DNA of 64,000 nucleotides from Candidatus Accumulibacter sp. UBA704 (GTDB taxonomy: Bacteria; Pseudomonadota; Gammaproteobacteria; Burkholderiales; Rhodocyclaceae). A program made the position numbers and the translations under genes. Positions 43,555 through 53,229 of this stretch are shown piece after piece. Under the pieces are notes generated by a model. It was not told where the DNA came from. It was given only the letters and a program-made list of their open reading frames with translations, and did not search any database. How positions within the stretch are numbered: the stretch's first letter is position 1; the number at the start of each line of letters is the position of its first letter. The DNA is taken from positions 17,486 through 81,485 of the forward strand of contig DBMG01000013.1 in assembly GCA_002304785.1 (NCBI GenBank). The letters are read 5' to 3'.

Positions 43555-44679
43555 ATGAACAGTATATCCGGCAAATTGCTTCGCTCCCTGGCAATTCTTG
43601 CCTGTTGCACCTTGCCGTTGGGCCAAGGCCTTGCGGCCGCCGAGCGTATCAAGGACTTGGCCACGGTGCAGGGTATCCGCAACAACCAGCTGGTGGGTTA
43701 TGGACTCGTCGTCGGTCTCGACGGGACAGGCGACGAGACGACGCAGACCCCCTTCACCACGCAAAGCATCATCAACATGCTGGCGCAATTGGGAACAACG
43801 CTGCCGACCACCCTCTCTTTGCAGCTGAAGAACGTTGCCGCGGTGATGGTCACGGCCAACCTGCCGGCATTTGCCAGGGTCGGCCAGCCGATCGACGTGA
43901 CAGTTTCGTCGATGGGCAATGCCAAGAGTTTGCGGGGCGGCACGCTGATCATGACGCCGCTCAAGGGGGCGGACGGGCAGGTCTATGCCCAGGCGCAAGG
44001 GAACCTGATGGTCGGTGGTGCCGGGGCGTCCGGTGGCAAGAGCAAGACGGTGGTTAACCATCTTCTGGCGGGGCGCATCGTTGGCGGGGCAACCGTCGAG
44101 CGAGAAGTACCGACGTTGCTCGGCCAGGGGCCCTTCGTTCATTACGAGTTGGCAACCACGGATTTTGGCACGACGCAGCGCGTGGTCGAGGCGATCAACC
44201 GGGAAATGGGCCTCGGCACGGCGGAAGCACTCGATGGTCGTGTCGTCCGGGTCCAGGCGCCGGAGGATGCGAATGCGCGCGTGGCGTTCATGGGGCATGT
44301 CGAGAATATCGAAGTCCGACCGATGAAGATGATGGCCAAGGTGATCGTCAATCCGCGTACCGGGTCGGTGGTGATGAACCAGATGGTGACCATTGAAACC
44401 TGTGCCGTTGCCCACGGTTCGCTTTCGGTCGAGGTCAAGACGGAGCAACAGGTGAGTCAGCCCAACGCGTTCGCTGCCGGTCAGACGGTAGCGACGACAG
44501 CCGCCGACATTTCGATCAAGCAGGGCAGCGGCGCACTGATGGCGGTGAAAGCGGGAGCCAATCTGTCCGACGTCATCAAGGCCATCAATGCCCTCGGGGC
44601 GAATCCGCAGGATCTGTTGTCGATCCTGCAGGCGATGAAAGCAGCGGGGGCTTTGCGAGCGGACCTGGAAATTATCTGA
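43555..44679 (+). CDS. flgI: Flagellar P-ring protein FlgI
   Basis: 374-residue periplasmic protein of the P-ring, exported by a Sec signal peptide (cleavage near GLAAA). Mature start ERIKDLATVQGIRNNQLVGY is the strong family signature, with VGLDGTGDET next. ATG 43555 gives the better signal peptide; ATG 43543 is possible four codons earlier. Ends VLRADLEII-like (ALRADLEII), as in the family. Confidence 0.97.
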   Translation: MNSISGKLLRSLAILACCTLPLGQGLAAAERIKDLATVQGIRNNQLVGYGLVVGLDGTGDETTQTPFTTQSIINMLAQLGTTLPTTLSLQLKNVAAVMVTANLPAFARVGQPIDVTVSSMGNAKSLRGGTLIMTPLKGADGQVYAQAQGNLMVGGAGASGGKSKTVVNHLLAGRIVGGATVEREVPTLLGQGPFVHYELATTDFGTTQRVVEAINREMGLGTAEALDGRVVRVQAPEDANARVAFMGHVENIEVRPMKMMAKVIVNPRTGSVVMNQMVTIETCAVAHGSLSVEVKTEQQVSQPNAFAAGQTVATTAADISIKQGSGALMAVKAGANLSDVIKAINALGANPQDLLSILQAMKAAGALRADLEII

Positions 44680-44708
44680 CGGGTCTGAAAATTGCTAGTG
44701 ATCAGCTT

Positions 44709-45644
44709 ATGAAAGCTGACGATCTCAATGCCAGACGTTTTGTCCTCGACACCAAGACCACGTCGGATCTGCGCCTGAAACTCAAACAGGATCCTCAAGC
44801 CGGGCTGAAACAGGCGGCGCAGCAGTTTGAAGGCCTGCTCCTGCAGATGATGCTCAAGAGCATGCGCGATGCGACACCGCAGAATGGTCTGATGGACAAC
44901 GATCAGACTCGTTTCTTCACGTCGATTCTCGATCAACAATTGGCCCAAAACCTCTCCGCCCAAGGCAAGCTGGGGTTTGCCAAACTGATCGAACAACAGT
45001 TGGGAAAGAACCTTGTGCCGGGAAGCGGCGATGCGGTGAGTTCGTCGCTCGGCCAGTTACAGCAGACTCTGGCGGAGCGACGGGCGGCAAGTTCTGCCGC
45101 TTCGCTTGCCGGTGGGGCGGAGCGCGTGCGCAACTCATACGGCAGCGCCGTCGATGTTTCAGAGGGCGGTTCGGTGAGCGGACGCGATTTCGTCAACCGT
45201 GTCTGGCCGCATGCGGTCGACGCTGCAAAGAGCCTGGGCGTGCCGCCGCACTTTCTGGTGGCGCATTCGGCGCTGGAGAGCGGTTGGGGCAAGAGCGAAA
45301 TCCGCGCGCCGGACGGATCTCCAACCTACAACGTTTTCGGAATCAAAGCCGGGCGCAGCTGGCAAGGCGCATCGGTCGAAGTCCAGACGACCGAGTATGT
45401 CGATGGCGTCGCGCAAACGACGCGCGAGAAGTTCCGTGTCTATGGCTCCTATGGGGAAGCCTTCCAGGACTACGCGAACCTGCTGCGCGGCAGTCCCCGT
45501 TTCTCAGGTGTGCTTGGGCAGCAGGATGGCACGCGGTTTGCGAATTCCCTGCAACAGTCCGGCTATGCCACCGACCCGCTCTACGCCGACAAACTCGGCA
45601 GGATCATCGGTGGCACGACGCTGCGGCAGGCGTTGGTTGGTTGA
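44709..45644 (+). CDS. flgJ: Rod-cap and peptidoglycan hydrolase FlgJ
   Basis: 311-residue two-domain protein. The N-terminal rod-binding part (~15-100) has AAQQFEGLLLQMMLKSMRDA. The C-terminal glucosaminidase-type muramidase (~155-305) has the catalytic Glu in SALESGWGKSE and YNVFGIKA. It opens the cell wall for the growing rod. The gap to flgK (61 bases) holds a sigma-28-like promoter. Confidence 0.97.
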   Translation: MKADDLNARRFVLDTKTTSDLRLKLKQDPQAGLKQAAQQFEGLLLQMMLKSMRDATPQNGLMDNDQTRFFTSILDQQLAQNLSAQGKLGFAKLIEQQLGKNLVPGSGDAVSSSLGQLQQTLAERRAASSAASLAGGAERVRNSYGSAVDVSEGGSVSGRDFVNRVWPHAVDAAKSLGVPPHFLVAHSALESGWGKSEIRAPDGSPTYNVFGIKAGRSWQGASVEVQTTEYVDGVAQTTREKFRVYGSYGEAFQDYANLLRGSPRFSGVLGQQDGTRFANSLQQSGYATDPLYADKLGRIIGGTTLRQALVG

Positions 45645-45654
45645 TTGAGACCCC

Positions 45655-45681
45655 TAAATAAACCGGCCCCGATGCCGTAAC
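45655..45681 (+). promoter_or_regulatory. Candidate sigma-28 promoter of flgK-flgL
   Basis: TAAATAAA, exactly 11 bases, then GCCGTAAC. The two most conserved blocks, TAAA and GCCG, match fully at the correct FliA spacing; the remaining positions match poorly. It lies 25 bases before flgK, whose homologues are late genes. Confidence 0.65.
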
Positions 45682-45705
45682 TTGTAGGGAAGAGGAGAGT
45701 GTTCC

Positions 45706-47724
45706 ATGGGTTCAGGAATTTTCAGCATCGGCGCCTCGGCGTTGCAGAACGCGCAATTGGGGCTGGCGACGACGTCACACAATATTTCCAATGCCAGCAC
45801 GGCGGGGTACAACCGTCAACGTATCGTTCAGGTGGCGAATGCCGCTACGCTGACCGGTTCCGGTTATGTTGGCCGCGGGGCGCATGTATCGAACATCGAG
45901 CGCATCTACAGCAGCTATCTGGTCGCGCAGGTCAACGTGGCGCAGTCCTCGGTAAGCAAGCTTGAATCCTATTCGACGGCGATCAGCCAGCTCAGCAGTG
46001 TGCTTCTTGACGACAGCGCCGGGTTGTCTTCTGCCCTGGAGGGATTCTTCACCGGCGTGCAGCAAGTCAATTCCGCCCCCTCGTCGTTGACGACCCGACA
46101 GACCATGGTCTCAGCGGCGAATACGCTTACAGCGCGATTCCAGAGCCTGAGCTCGTTGGTCAGTTCGCAGTACCAGAGCATCAACGGACAGGTCCAAGGC
46201 TACGTCAATTCGATCAACTCGTACTCGGAACAGATCGCGACGCTGAACAAGCAGATCATCGTCGCCGAATCATCGAGCAATCAGATACCCAACGATCTTT
46301 ATGATCAGCGTGACCAGCTGGTTGCCGAACTCAACAAACTGATCGGAGTAAAGACCACAACCAACAGCAACGGCTCGTACAACGTCTTTTTCGGCAATGG
46401 GCAGCAACTGGTCGTGGGTACCAAGGTTTCCTCGCTGGCTGCTATTGCCTCGTCGGACGATCCGAGCCGCCTGACCGTCGGTATCGTCAATCCCTCTGCA
46501 ACCGTCGAGCTGCCGGAATCGGTGATTACTGGAGGCAGCCTTGGCGGCATTCTCCAATACCGTTCGGAAACCCTGGACACGGTGGCAAATGAACTCGGGC
46601 GCACGGCCGCGTCGCTGGCGCTCACCTTCAACGCGCAGCATGCGCTGGGGCAGGATCTGCTCGGCAACATCAAAGACGATTCGTCTTTCGTCGCCGATTT
46701 CTTCAAAGTAACTACCCCGACGGTGATCGCCAACACGAACAATCCTCTCGGGTCGGCCGAAGTGACGGCGGAGTTTTCGCCGGCGTCGTACAGTTCGGAC
46801 GGAACCTTCTACACGAACCTTACGACGAGCGACTACCGCCTGACCTCCGACGGAAGTAGCCTGACGCTGACGCGTCTTTCCGACAACGTCAGCTGGAGCG
46901 CGGCGGACATACCCGCCCTGAATACGGCGATCGAAACGAGTTCGCAAGGATCTCAGGGCTTCACGCTCTCGTCGACGGGTACTTTCCCGGCGGGGTCGAG
47001 CTATCTGATCCAGCCGACCCGATTGGCGGCGCAAAGTGTTGAGGTGAATTCCGCAATTGCCGCCGATGTTCGCCAGATTGCAGTCGCCGCGCCGATTCGT
47101 GCCTCGGTCGGAACGTCGAATACCGGGACGGCGACGATTACGGCTGGGAGCGTTGTGCCAGGCTACTCCGCGCCGGCATCCGGATCGCCGGTGACGCTTA
47201 CCTACAGCAGCAGTAACGGCGGCGAACTGACCGGTTTTTCATCGTATCCGGTGACTGTCACGGCCAATGGGGTAACGTCCACGATCAATTCCGGCGCGGT
47301 TCCTTATACCACCGGTGCGACGATCTCGTTCGCCGGAATGAGTTTTACGATCAGCGGCACGCCGAAAAACGGAGATACGTTCGTCATCGCGAAGAACACG
47401 AATGGCGTGTCGGACAACCGCAATTCACTGTTGCTCGCGCAGCTCCAGAGCGCGAAGACGATGGCCGGCAACACGGCGAGCTATTCGACCATCTATGCGC
47501 AATTGGTGAGCAGCGTCGGCAACAAGGGCGGCGAAGTGCAGACGATCCTTACCGCGCAGACGACGTTCCTCTCTGAAGCACAGAGCGCACGCGATTCCGT
47601 CTCGGGAGTCAACCTCGATGAGGAAGCGATCAAGCTGCTCGAATATCAACAGTCGTATCAGGCGGCGGCGAAGATGCTGGAGATCGCTTCCAAGCTCTTC
47701 GATTCGCTTCTCTCGATCGGTTAA
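45706..47724 (+). CDS. flgK: Hook-associated protein 1 (FlgK)
   Basis: 672-residue hook-filament junction protein, longer than the 547 residues of E. coli. N-terminal SHNISNASTAGYNRQR and C-terminal NLDEEAIKLLEYQQSYQAAAKMLEIA are the conserved D0/D1 parts. The extra length lies in the middle, including a module near residues 520-560 (SFTISGTPKNGDTF) also found in FlgL. GAGGAGAG precedes the ATG. FlgN would be its export chaperone. Confidence 0.96.
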   Translation: MGSGIFSIGASALQNAQLGLATTSHNISNASTAGYNRQRIVQVANAATLTGSGYVGRGAHVSNIERIYSSYLVAQVNVAQSSVSKLESYSTAISQLSSVLLDDSAGLSSALEGFFTGVQQVNSAPSSLTTRQTMVSAANTLTARFQSLSSLVSSQYQSINGQVQGYVNSINSYSEQIATLNKQIIVAESSSNQIPNDLYDQRDQLVAELNKLIGVKTTTNSNGSYNVFFGNGQQLVVGTKVSSLAAIASSDDPSRLTVGIVNPSATVELPESVITGGSLGGILQYRSETLDTVANELGRTAASLALTFNAQHALGQDLLGNIKDDSSFVADFFKVTTPTVIANTNNPLGSAEVTAEFSPASYSSDGTFYTNLTTSDYRLTSDGSSLTLTRLSDNVSWSAADIPALNTAIETSSQGSQGFTLSSTGTFPAGSSYLIQPTRLAAQSVEVNSAIAADVRQIAVAAPIRASVGTSNTGTATITAGSVVPGYSAPASGSPVTLTYSSSNGGELTGFSSYPVTVTANGVTSTINSGAVPYTTGATISFAGMSFTISGTPKNGDTFVIAKNTNGVSDNRNSLLLAQLQSAKTMAGNTASYSTIYAQLVSSVGNKGGEVQTILTAQTTFLSEAQSARDSVSGVNLDEEAIKLLEYQQSYQAAAKMLEIASKLFDSLLSIG

Positions 47725-47741
47725 GGACGGCGGGTAAAGTC

Positions 47742-48947
47742 ATGCGGATCAGTACGAGTCAAATCTTTCAGTCTGGATCACGGGGCCTCCTTGATGGGCA
47801 GGCGTCGCTTTACAAGATTCAGAATCAGCTGTCTACCGGCAAGCGCTTTCTCTCGGCACAGGACGATCCCGTGGCTGCTGCCCAGGTCGTGCTCGTCAAG
47901 CAATCGCTGGCGGTCAATACGCAATATGCTGACAACCAGTCGAATGCCACCTCGCAGTTATCTCTCGAAGAAGACAAACTCAAGTCCATTGCCGAGAGTA
48001 TCGAATTCATCATCGAACAGGTCCAGAACGGCAGCAACTCGACGTATTCGGATAGCGAGCGCGGATTCATCGCGCAGAGCTTGCAGAGCCAGTTCAATCT
48101 GCTGCTGGGCTGGGCGAACAGTTCGGACGCCAGTGGCTACTACCTGTTCTCCGGGTATCAGGGCAACACACAGCCATTCCAGCAGCAAGCCGACGGCACG
48201 GTGAACTACGTCGGTGACGACGGCCAGCGTCTGCTGCAGATCGGGCCGTCGCAGCAGATTTCGGTCAGCGACTCCGGGCGGAACATCTTCGTGAATAATC
48301 GCACCGGAAACGGCACCTTCACATTGAGCCCCTGGATCTCCAATACGGGAACGGGCGTGATCGGAACCGGATCCGTGCTGGATCCGTCAGCCTGGACCGG
48401 CGACAACTATCAGATTGCCTTCACGTCGGCGACGAACTATACGATCACCGACATGACGACGGGAACCCTCGTCGGAAACTACGCCTACAGTTCGGGGAGT
48501 TCGATTACCGGAATCCCCGGAGCTTCATTCTCGATTTCCGGAACGCCGGACGCGGGCGACGCGTTTACGGTTGCCCCAAGTACGAATCAGAGCGTCTTTG
48601 ATACGCTGCAGAATCTTATCTCGGCCTTTTCCGCGACTACGTCGGGCAATGCTGCGGCATTGGCGGCGTTGAAGAACAAGATCAACGAAGGGACGGCGAA
48701 TCTCAATGCAGTACTCGATAATGTGCTGGGTGTCCAGGCGTCCGTTGGCTCGCGCATGAACGAGGTCAGTTCCCTGTCAAGCACCTCGGAGGCACTGGAT
48801 ACGCACTATCAGGAGCAACTCTCGAAACTCCAGGATGTCGATTATGTCGAAGCAATTTCGGCTTTTACTCAACAGAAGATGCAACTCGAAGCGGCCCAGA
48901 GTTCATTCGCCAAGATCAGCGGATTGAGCCTGTTCAACTATCTTTGA
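47742..48947 (+). CDS. flgL: Hook-associated protein 3 (FlgL)
   Basis: 401-residue junction protein, against 317 in E. coli. The start MRISTSQIFQSG and QNQLSTGKRFLSAQDDPVAA are typical, as is the C-terminal helix EAISAFTQQKMQLEAAQSSFAKI. The additional ~85 residues (~200-285) include SFSISGTPDAGDAFTV, matching the FlgK module. Its stop overlaps the lipoprotein start (TGATG). Confidence 0.95.
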   Translation: MRISTSQIFQSGSRGLLDGQASLYKIQNQLSTGKRFLSAQDDPVAAAQVVLVKQSLAVNTQYADNQSNATSQLSLEEDKLKSIAESIEFIIEQVQNGSNSTYSDSERGFIAQSLQSQFNLLLGWANSSDASGYYLFSGYQGNTQPFQQQADGTVNYVGDDGQRLLQIGPSQQISVSDSGRNIFVNNRTGNGTFTLSPWISNTGTGVIGTGSVLDPSAWTGDNYQIAFTSATNYTITDMTTGTLVGNYAYSSGSSITGIPGASFSISGTPDAGDAFTVAPSTNQSVFDTLQNLISAFSATTSGNAAALAALKNKINEGTANLNAVLDNVLGVQASVGSRMNEVSSLSSTSEALDTHYQEQLSKLQDVDYVEAISAFTQQKMQLEAAQSSFAKISGLSLFNYL

Positions 48948-49462
48948 TGAAAACACGGTTTTTTCTGTCGGTCGCCGTTCTCGCCCTTAGCATCGCTGCC
49001 TGCACGACGGTCGACTCTGTGCAGCAATCGGGTGAAATCGTCTCCCGGCCGGGAGTTGATGTCACGCCGGATATTGCTGTAAGCGCGGAGACCCAGGCCG
49101 TCGCCGCCGGGCTGCTGATCTGGGGGCACCCTGTCAGTGCGTTTGGTTTGCCAGGCGAGGTCTTCAACCCGCGAAACAGTGCGCTCCTTTACATCATCTA
49201 TGATCCGCTCGCGCCAAATTGGACGATCAAGGAGCAAGCACTCAATGCGGAGATGTATCATCTTTCGTTGCGCGCCAAGCATTTTCGCGTCGGCGGTGAT
49301 GGCGAGGCAATCCAGATCCTAAAACGGCGGGCCTTGCAACTCCAGCGGGAGAAGGGGTTTTCCGGATACCGCCTGCTCGATTATTCCGAAGGTGTGGAAT
49401 CCAGCACGCCCTTTACCTATCGCGTTTCCGAAGGGACCGTTCAGCTGGTGAATAGCCGGTGA
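48947..49462 (+). CDS. Lipoprotein of unknown function at the end of the flg operon
   Basis: 171-residue exported lipoprotein. A signal peptide ends in the lipobox SIAAC (Cys near 19). The mature part holds HPVSAFGLPGEVFNPRNSALLYIIYDP-type conserved-looking patches (shown only in part) and an Arg/Lys-rich C-terminal half. I do not recognise the family. The ATG overlaps the flgL stop, so it is translated with the hook-associated proteins. A role in flagellar function or envelope anchoring is inference from position. Confidence 0.75.
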   Translation: MKTRFFLSVAVLALSIAACTTVDSVQQSGEIVSRPGVDVTPDIAVSAETQAVAAGLLIWGHPVSAFGLPGEVFNPRNSALLYIIYDPLAPNWTIKEQALNAEMYHLSLRAKHFRVGGDGEAIQILKRRALQLQREKGFSGYRLLDYSEGVESSTPFTYRVSEGTVQLVNSR

Positions 49463-49466
49463 CAAA

Positions 49467-50243
49467 TCAGCTCAGGACGAAGTTTCCGAGCATCAACCGC
49501 AACCCCGTTTCGAAAAACTGCATCAGCGGTTGAATCAGATACGGCAGGCTGATATACAGCGCGGCAAAGCCCAGCGCGATCGTGATCGGGAAGCCGATGA
49601 CGATGAGGTTGAGCTGTGGTGCCACGCGGCCCAGGACTCCGAGTGCGGTATTCGTGATGAGCAGGGCGACGATTATCGGTAGAGCGATCAGCAATCCCGC
49701 CGAGAACACAATCGCCGCCGCATTTGCCAGGTTTGCCCAGGATGCGCTGCCGGGCAGAACGCCTATCGGCAGCGCGCGAAAACTCTGCGCCAGCGTTGAT
49801 AGCACCATCAAGTGTCCATCGATGGCCAGAAACATGAGCAGGGCGAGAATGCCGATCAATTCCGAGACAACCGGCGTCTGCGATGTGCTCGCCGGATCGT
49901 AGCTGGTGGCAAATCCGAGGCCCATCTGCATGCTGAATACCGTGCCCGCCATGTCGACGGCGCTGAATACAAGGCGCAGTGAAAATCCCATGGCATAGCC
50001 GATCAGCATTTGCTCCGCCAAGACCAGAAGTCCCGCACCCGACGCTGGTTCGATCGTCGGCAGTCGGTCGAGTCCCGGGGCGATGACCATGGTGATGGCC
50101 AGTCCGAGGACCAGCCGCACGAGCATGGGCAGGCTGGCATTGTTGAATGGCGGGGCAGCGTAAAGCAGGGCAAGAATGCGCGTCAGAGGGAAGATGAACG
50201 CAGCGATCATGGCGTTCAGTTCGGCTGACGTGACGGTGATCAT
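49467..50243 (-). CDS. fliR: Flagellar export gate protein FliR
   Basis: 258-residue membrane protein of the export gate core (FliP5-FliQ4-FliR1). Six or so hydrophobic segments are visible; LVRLVLGLAITMVIAPGL and MQMGLGFATSYDP are family blocks. AGGGA precedes ATG 50243. It is the last gene of the fliF-fliR block and converges on the lipoprotein gene with a 4-base gap. Confidence 0.97.
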   Translation of the reverse strand: MITVTSAELNAMIAAFIFPLTRILALLYAAPPFNNASLPMLVRLVLGLAITMVIAPGLDRLPTIEPASGAGLLVLAEQMLIGYAMGFSLRLVFSAVDMAGTVFSMQMGLGFATSYDPASTSQTPVVSELIGILALLMFLAIDGHLMVLSTLAQSFRALPIGVLPGSASWANLANAAAIVFSAGLLIALPIIVALLITNTALGVLGRVAPQLNLIVIGFPITIALGFAALYISLPYLIQPLMQFFETGLRLMLGNFVLS

Positions 50244-50249
50244 TCCCTG

Positions 50250-50519
50250 TCAGCCAATCAGTTGCGGGATTCTTTCGAACAGCTGCCGGATATAGTCGAC
50301 GATCATCTGCAACATCCACGGGCCGGCCAGGATCAGGATCAGAAATATCCCGACCAGCTTCGGGATGAACGACAGCGTGGCTTCGTTGATCTGCGTGGCG
50401 GCTTGAAAGATGCTGATGATGAGGCCTATCACCAGCGCCGAAAGGAGCAGTGGGGCAGACAAAAGCAGGGCGACTTCGATAGCCTGTCGACCAAGATACA
50501 TCACGGTTTCAGGCGTCAT
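50250..50519 (-). CDS. fliQ: Flagellar export gate protein FliQ
   Basis: 89-residue export gate subunit with two membrane helices (~15-38, 50-73). [20 protein letters not shown] is the standard start and [17 protein letters not shown] the conserved loop. Its ATG overlaps the fliP stop (ATGA). Confidence 0.97.
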   Translation of the reverse strand: MTPETVMYLGRQAIEVALLLSAPLLLSALVIGLIISIFQAATQINEATLSFIPKLVGIFLILILAGPWMLQMIVDYIRQLFERIPQLIG

Positions 50520-51265
50520 GTCGCAAAACTCATCACGAGGGAACCGAGCATCAGGTGCCATCCGTCGACCAGAACAAAAAGCATCAGTTTGAATGGCAAC
50601 GATACCATCACCGGCGACATCATCATCATGCCCATCGACATCAGGACGCTGGCCACCACCATGTCGATGATCAGGAACGGGATGAAGATGATGAATCCGA
50701 TCTGGAATGCGGTCTTCAACTCGCTGGTGACGAATGCTGGAATGAGGACGCGCATCGGGACATCATCGGGCGATTCCAGCTTCGGGGTATTTCCCAGTCG
50801 CGCAAAAAGGCCGATATCCGTTTCCCGGGTTTGCTTAAGCATGAACGCCTTCAATGGAACGGCCCCGCGATCGACTGCCTGGACGAAAGTGATCTTGTTG
50901 TCCGATAGCGGGAGGTAGGCGTCGACGTATATTTTTTCCAGCACCGGCGACATGATGAAGAAAGTCAGGAATAGCGAGAGTCCCACAATGACCTGGTTAG
51001 GCGGTGAGGTCTGCGTTCCCAGGGCATGCCGAAGAATGGACAGGACGATGATAATGCGGGTGAAACCGGTCATCATCAGCAGACCCGCCGGAATGAACGT
51101 CAGCGCGGTAAGCGTGATCAGCGTCTGGATGGACAGCGTATAGGTCTGGCTTCCGCCGGCACCGGGCGTACTGGTGAGCGCCGGCAGGCCTCCGGTTTGC
51201 GCCAACGCGACAAAGGGAGTAGCCAAGAGCAGCAGGAGCAGCCAGCGAGCGCTAGGAGTTTTCAT
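50516..51265 (-). CDS. fliP: Flagellar export gate protein FliP
   Basis: 249-residue gate protein with a cleavable signal peptide, as in other FliP. Family blocks are [29 protein letters not shown] (shown here only to identify; residues ~65-93) and the C-terminal [15 protein letters not shown]. Four membrane segments. It overlaps fliO by 14 bases. Confidence 0.97.
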   Translation of the reverse strand: MKTPSARWLLLLLLATPFVALAQTGGLPALTSTPGAGGSQTYTLSIQTLITLTALTFIPAGLLMMTGFTRIIIVLSILRHALGTQTSPPNQVIVGLSLFLTFFIMSPVLEKIYVDAYLPLSDNKITFVQAVDRGAVPLKAFMLKQTRETDIGLFARLGNTPKLESPDDVPMRVLIPAFVTSELKTAFQIGFIIFIPFLIIDMVVASVLMSMGMMMMSPVMVSLPFKLMLFVLVDGWHLMLGSLVMSFAT

Positions 51266-51710
51266 GCGTTCGCTCTGTCATCTGCTTGAGCCAGTGGCCA
51301 AACCGGTTGTCCGTGTCCTTGGTCGGAGGCAATTCCCCCTTGGGGAGCGTATGCAGGGTCTTGATCTGTCCGGGAACGATGCCGACGACGATCCACGTGT
51401 CGCCGACTTCAAGGAGGACGATGCGCTCGCGGGGACTGATCATCAGTCCTCCGACAATGCGCAATGGGCCGGTGATTCCGAAGGTCTTGCCGCCGTTGAG
51501 TCGGCGCAACAGGAAAGCACCGAGGAAAAGCAGGCTGACGATCAGTGCCAGAGCGAGCAGCATTTGCAGTATCGCGCTTCCAGGGATTCCCGGCGTGTCG
51601 GGGACGGCCGGTGATTGCGCCGATGCGGCTACCGGCATCCATGCGGCAAGGAATGCCGGCAACAAGGCCGCATATCTATAGCGGTAACGGGAATCGGAGC
51701 GAGGGGTCAC
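51252..51710 (-). CDS. fliO: Flagellar biosynthesis protein FliO
   Basis: 152-residue membrane protein that assists FliP assembly. It has a possible signal-like N-terminus, one membrane helix (~45-68), and a cytoplasmic FliO domain ([26 protein letters not shown] region, cited in part). The only usable start found is GTG 51710, without a clear ribosome-binding site. It lies 80 bases after fliN. Confidence 0.88.
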   Translation of the reverse strand: MTPRSDSRYRYRYAALLPAFLAAWMPVAASAQSPAVPDTPGIPGSAILQMLLALALIVSLLFLGAFLLRRLNGGKTFGITGPLRIVGGLMISPRERIVLLEVGDTWIVVGIVPGQIKTLHTLPKGELPPTKDTDNRFGHWLKQMTERTHENS

Positions 51711-51790
51711 TTGGCGGACAGGGAATGGAATCTGCCCGCTATCTTAATCGAAGCGGCGGGACGGGGGAATCTTGTTGTCGGCCGCGAACG

Positions 51791-52222
51791 TCAGCGGCCG
51801 ATTTTACGCATGCGTTCGGAGGGCGTAATGATGTCCGTGAGACGAATGCCGAACTTGTCATTGACCACGACGACTTCGCCTTGGGCAATCAGCGTTCCAT
51901 TGACGTAGACGCTCATGGGCTCGCCGGCCATGGCGTCGAGCTCGACAACCGATCCGTGGGCAAGTTGCAGGAGATTCTTGATGGTGATCTTCGTGCGGCC
52001 AAGCTCGACGGCGATCTGGACCGGGATGTCGAGGATCATGTCCAGTTCGTTCATCATCGAAGCCTTGCCGGCGGTTTCCCCGAACGACGGAAATATCTGC
52101 GCCGACTGCGCTTGCGGAGCGGATGACTCGGCAAGCGCCTGCTCGGCCATGGCGGCAGCCCAATCATCTTCCATGTTGGGTTCGGTATCGGATTTGGGGT
52201 TGTTGCCAGTTCCGTCGACCAT
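51791..52222 (-). CDS. fliN: Flagellar C-ring switch protein FliN
   Basis: 143-residue subunit of the rotor C-ring. The C-terminal SpoA domain (~65-143) has MILDIPVQIAVELGRTKI and VVVNDKFGIRLTDII. The acidic N-terminal extension (~1-60) is disordered. AAGGAG lies 7 bases before the ATG, and fliM ends 3 bases upstream. Confidence 0.97.
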   Translation of the reverse strand: MVDGTGNNPKSDTEPNMEDDWAAAMAEQALAESSAPQAQSAQIFPSFGETAGKASMMNELDMILDIPVQIAVELGRTKITIKNLLQLAHGSVVELDAMAGEPMSVYVNGTLIAQGEVVVVNDKFGIRLTDIITPSERMRKIGR

Positions 52223-52225
52223 GTG

Positions 52226-53224
52226 TTAACTCCTTGGTGGCGCCGTTTCGTCGACGTCGGGGGAAATGAATTTCTCGATCTTCAGCGCGTACTGCCCTCC
52301 TTGCTGGCCATAAGTGCCTTCCAACAAGGGGATGTCATCGACGCTGGCGGTGATCTTTTCTGGAATGTTGATCGGGATGATGTCCCCGGCTTTGAGCTTG
52401 AGAATTTCCCCGAGCGAAATGGTTGTCGTCGCCAGATTGGCGGCTATTTCCACCTCTGCATCCTTGAGTTGCTTGCGCAGCATCAGGATCCAGCGTTGGT
52501 CGGTGGACAACTGGTCGCTTTGCATTGCGCTGTAGAGCAGGTCGCGGATCGGTTCGACCATCGAATACGGGAAGCAGATGTGCATATCGGCAGCTGTCCC
52601 GCCGAATTCGAGGGAGAAGGTCGTCGAGATGACGATTTCCGAGGGCGTGGCAATATTGGCGAATTGCGAATTCATCTCGGAACGGATGTACTCGAACGAG
52701 ATGTCGTAAACCGGCTTCCATGAGCGTGCGTATTCCGCGAATACCACATTGAGCATTCCCTGGATGATCCGCTGCTCGGTTCCCGTGAAATCTCGTCCCT
52801 CGACGCGGGTATGGAAACGGCCGTCGCCTCCGAACATGTTGTCCACGACGAGGAATACGAGGTTCGGGTCGAAGACGAAAAGCGAAGTCCCCCGCAATGG
52901 TTTTGCCGCAACGAGATTAAGGTTCGTCGGTACGACGAGATTGCGGATGAACTCGCTGTATTTCTGTACCCTGATGGGGCCGACGGAGATTTCCGTCGTG
53001 CGGTGCATGTAGTTGAACAGCCCGATGCGCAGGTAGCGGGCGAAGCGCTCGTTGATAAGTTCGAGCGTCGGCATCCGTCCGCGAACGATCCGTTCCTGCG
53101 TTCCGAGATTGTACGAGCGGACGCCGCCAGCGCCATCATCGGTTGATTCCGGCTCGTCTGATTCTCCGGTAACGCCCTTGAGTAGTGCGTCTACCTCGTC
53201 CTGGGAGAGAAAATCGGTGGCCAT
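52226..53224 (-). CDS. fliM: Flagellar motor switch protein FliM
   Basis: 332-residue switch protein. The N-terminal FLSQDEVDALL is the CheY~P docking peptide. The middle CheC-like domain and the C-terminal SpoA domain (~250-325) are complete. It couples CheY binding to rotor direction. It lies 5 bases after fliL. Confidence 0.98.
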   Translation of the reverse strand: MATDFLSQDEVDALLKGVTGESDEPESTDDGAGGVRSYNLGTQERIVRGRMPTLELINERFARYLRIGLFNYMHRTTEISVGPIRVQKYSEFIRNLVVPTNLNLVAAKPLRGTSLFVFDPNLVFLVVDNMFGGDGRFHTRVEGRDFTGTEQRIIQGMLNVVFAEYARSWKPVYDISFEYIRSEMNSQFANIATPSEIVISTTFSLEFGGTAADMHICFPYSMVEPIRDLLYSAMQSDQLSTDQRWILMLRKQLKDAEVEIAANLATTTISLGEILKLKAGDIIPINIPEKITASVDDIPLLEGTYGQQGGQYALKIEKFISPDVDETAPPRS

Positions 53225-53229
53225 GTCAG

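Noticed and set aside
51777..51797. GGCCGC/GCGGCC dyad at the fliN end as a terminator
   Set aside because: There is no T-run after it and the operon continues to fliO.
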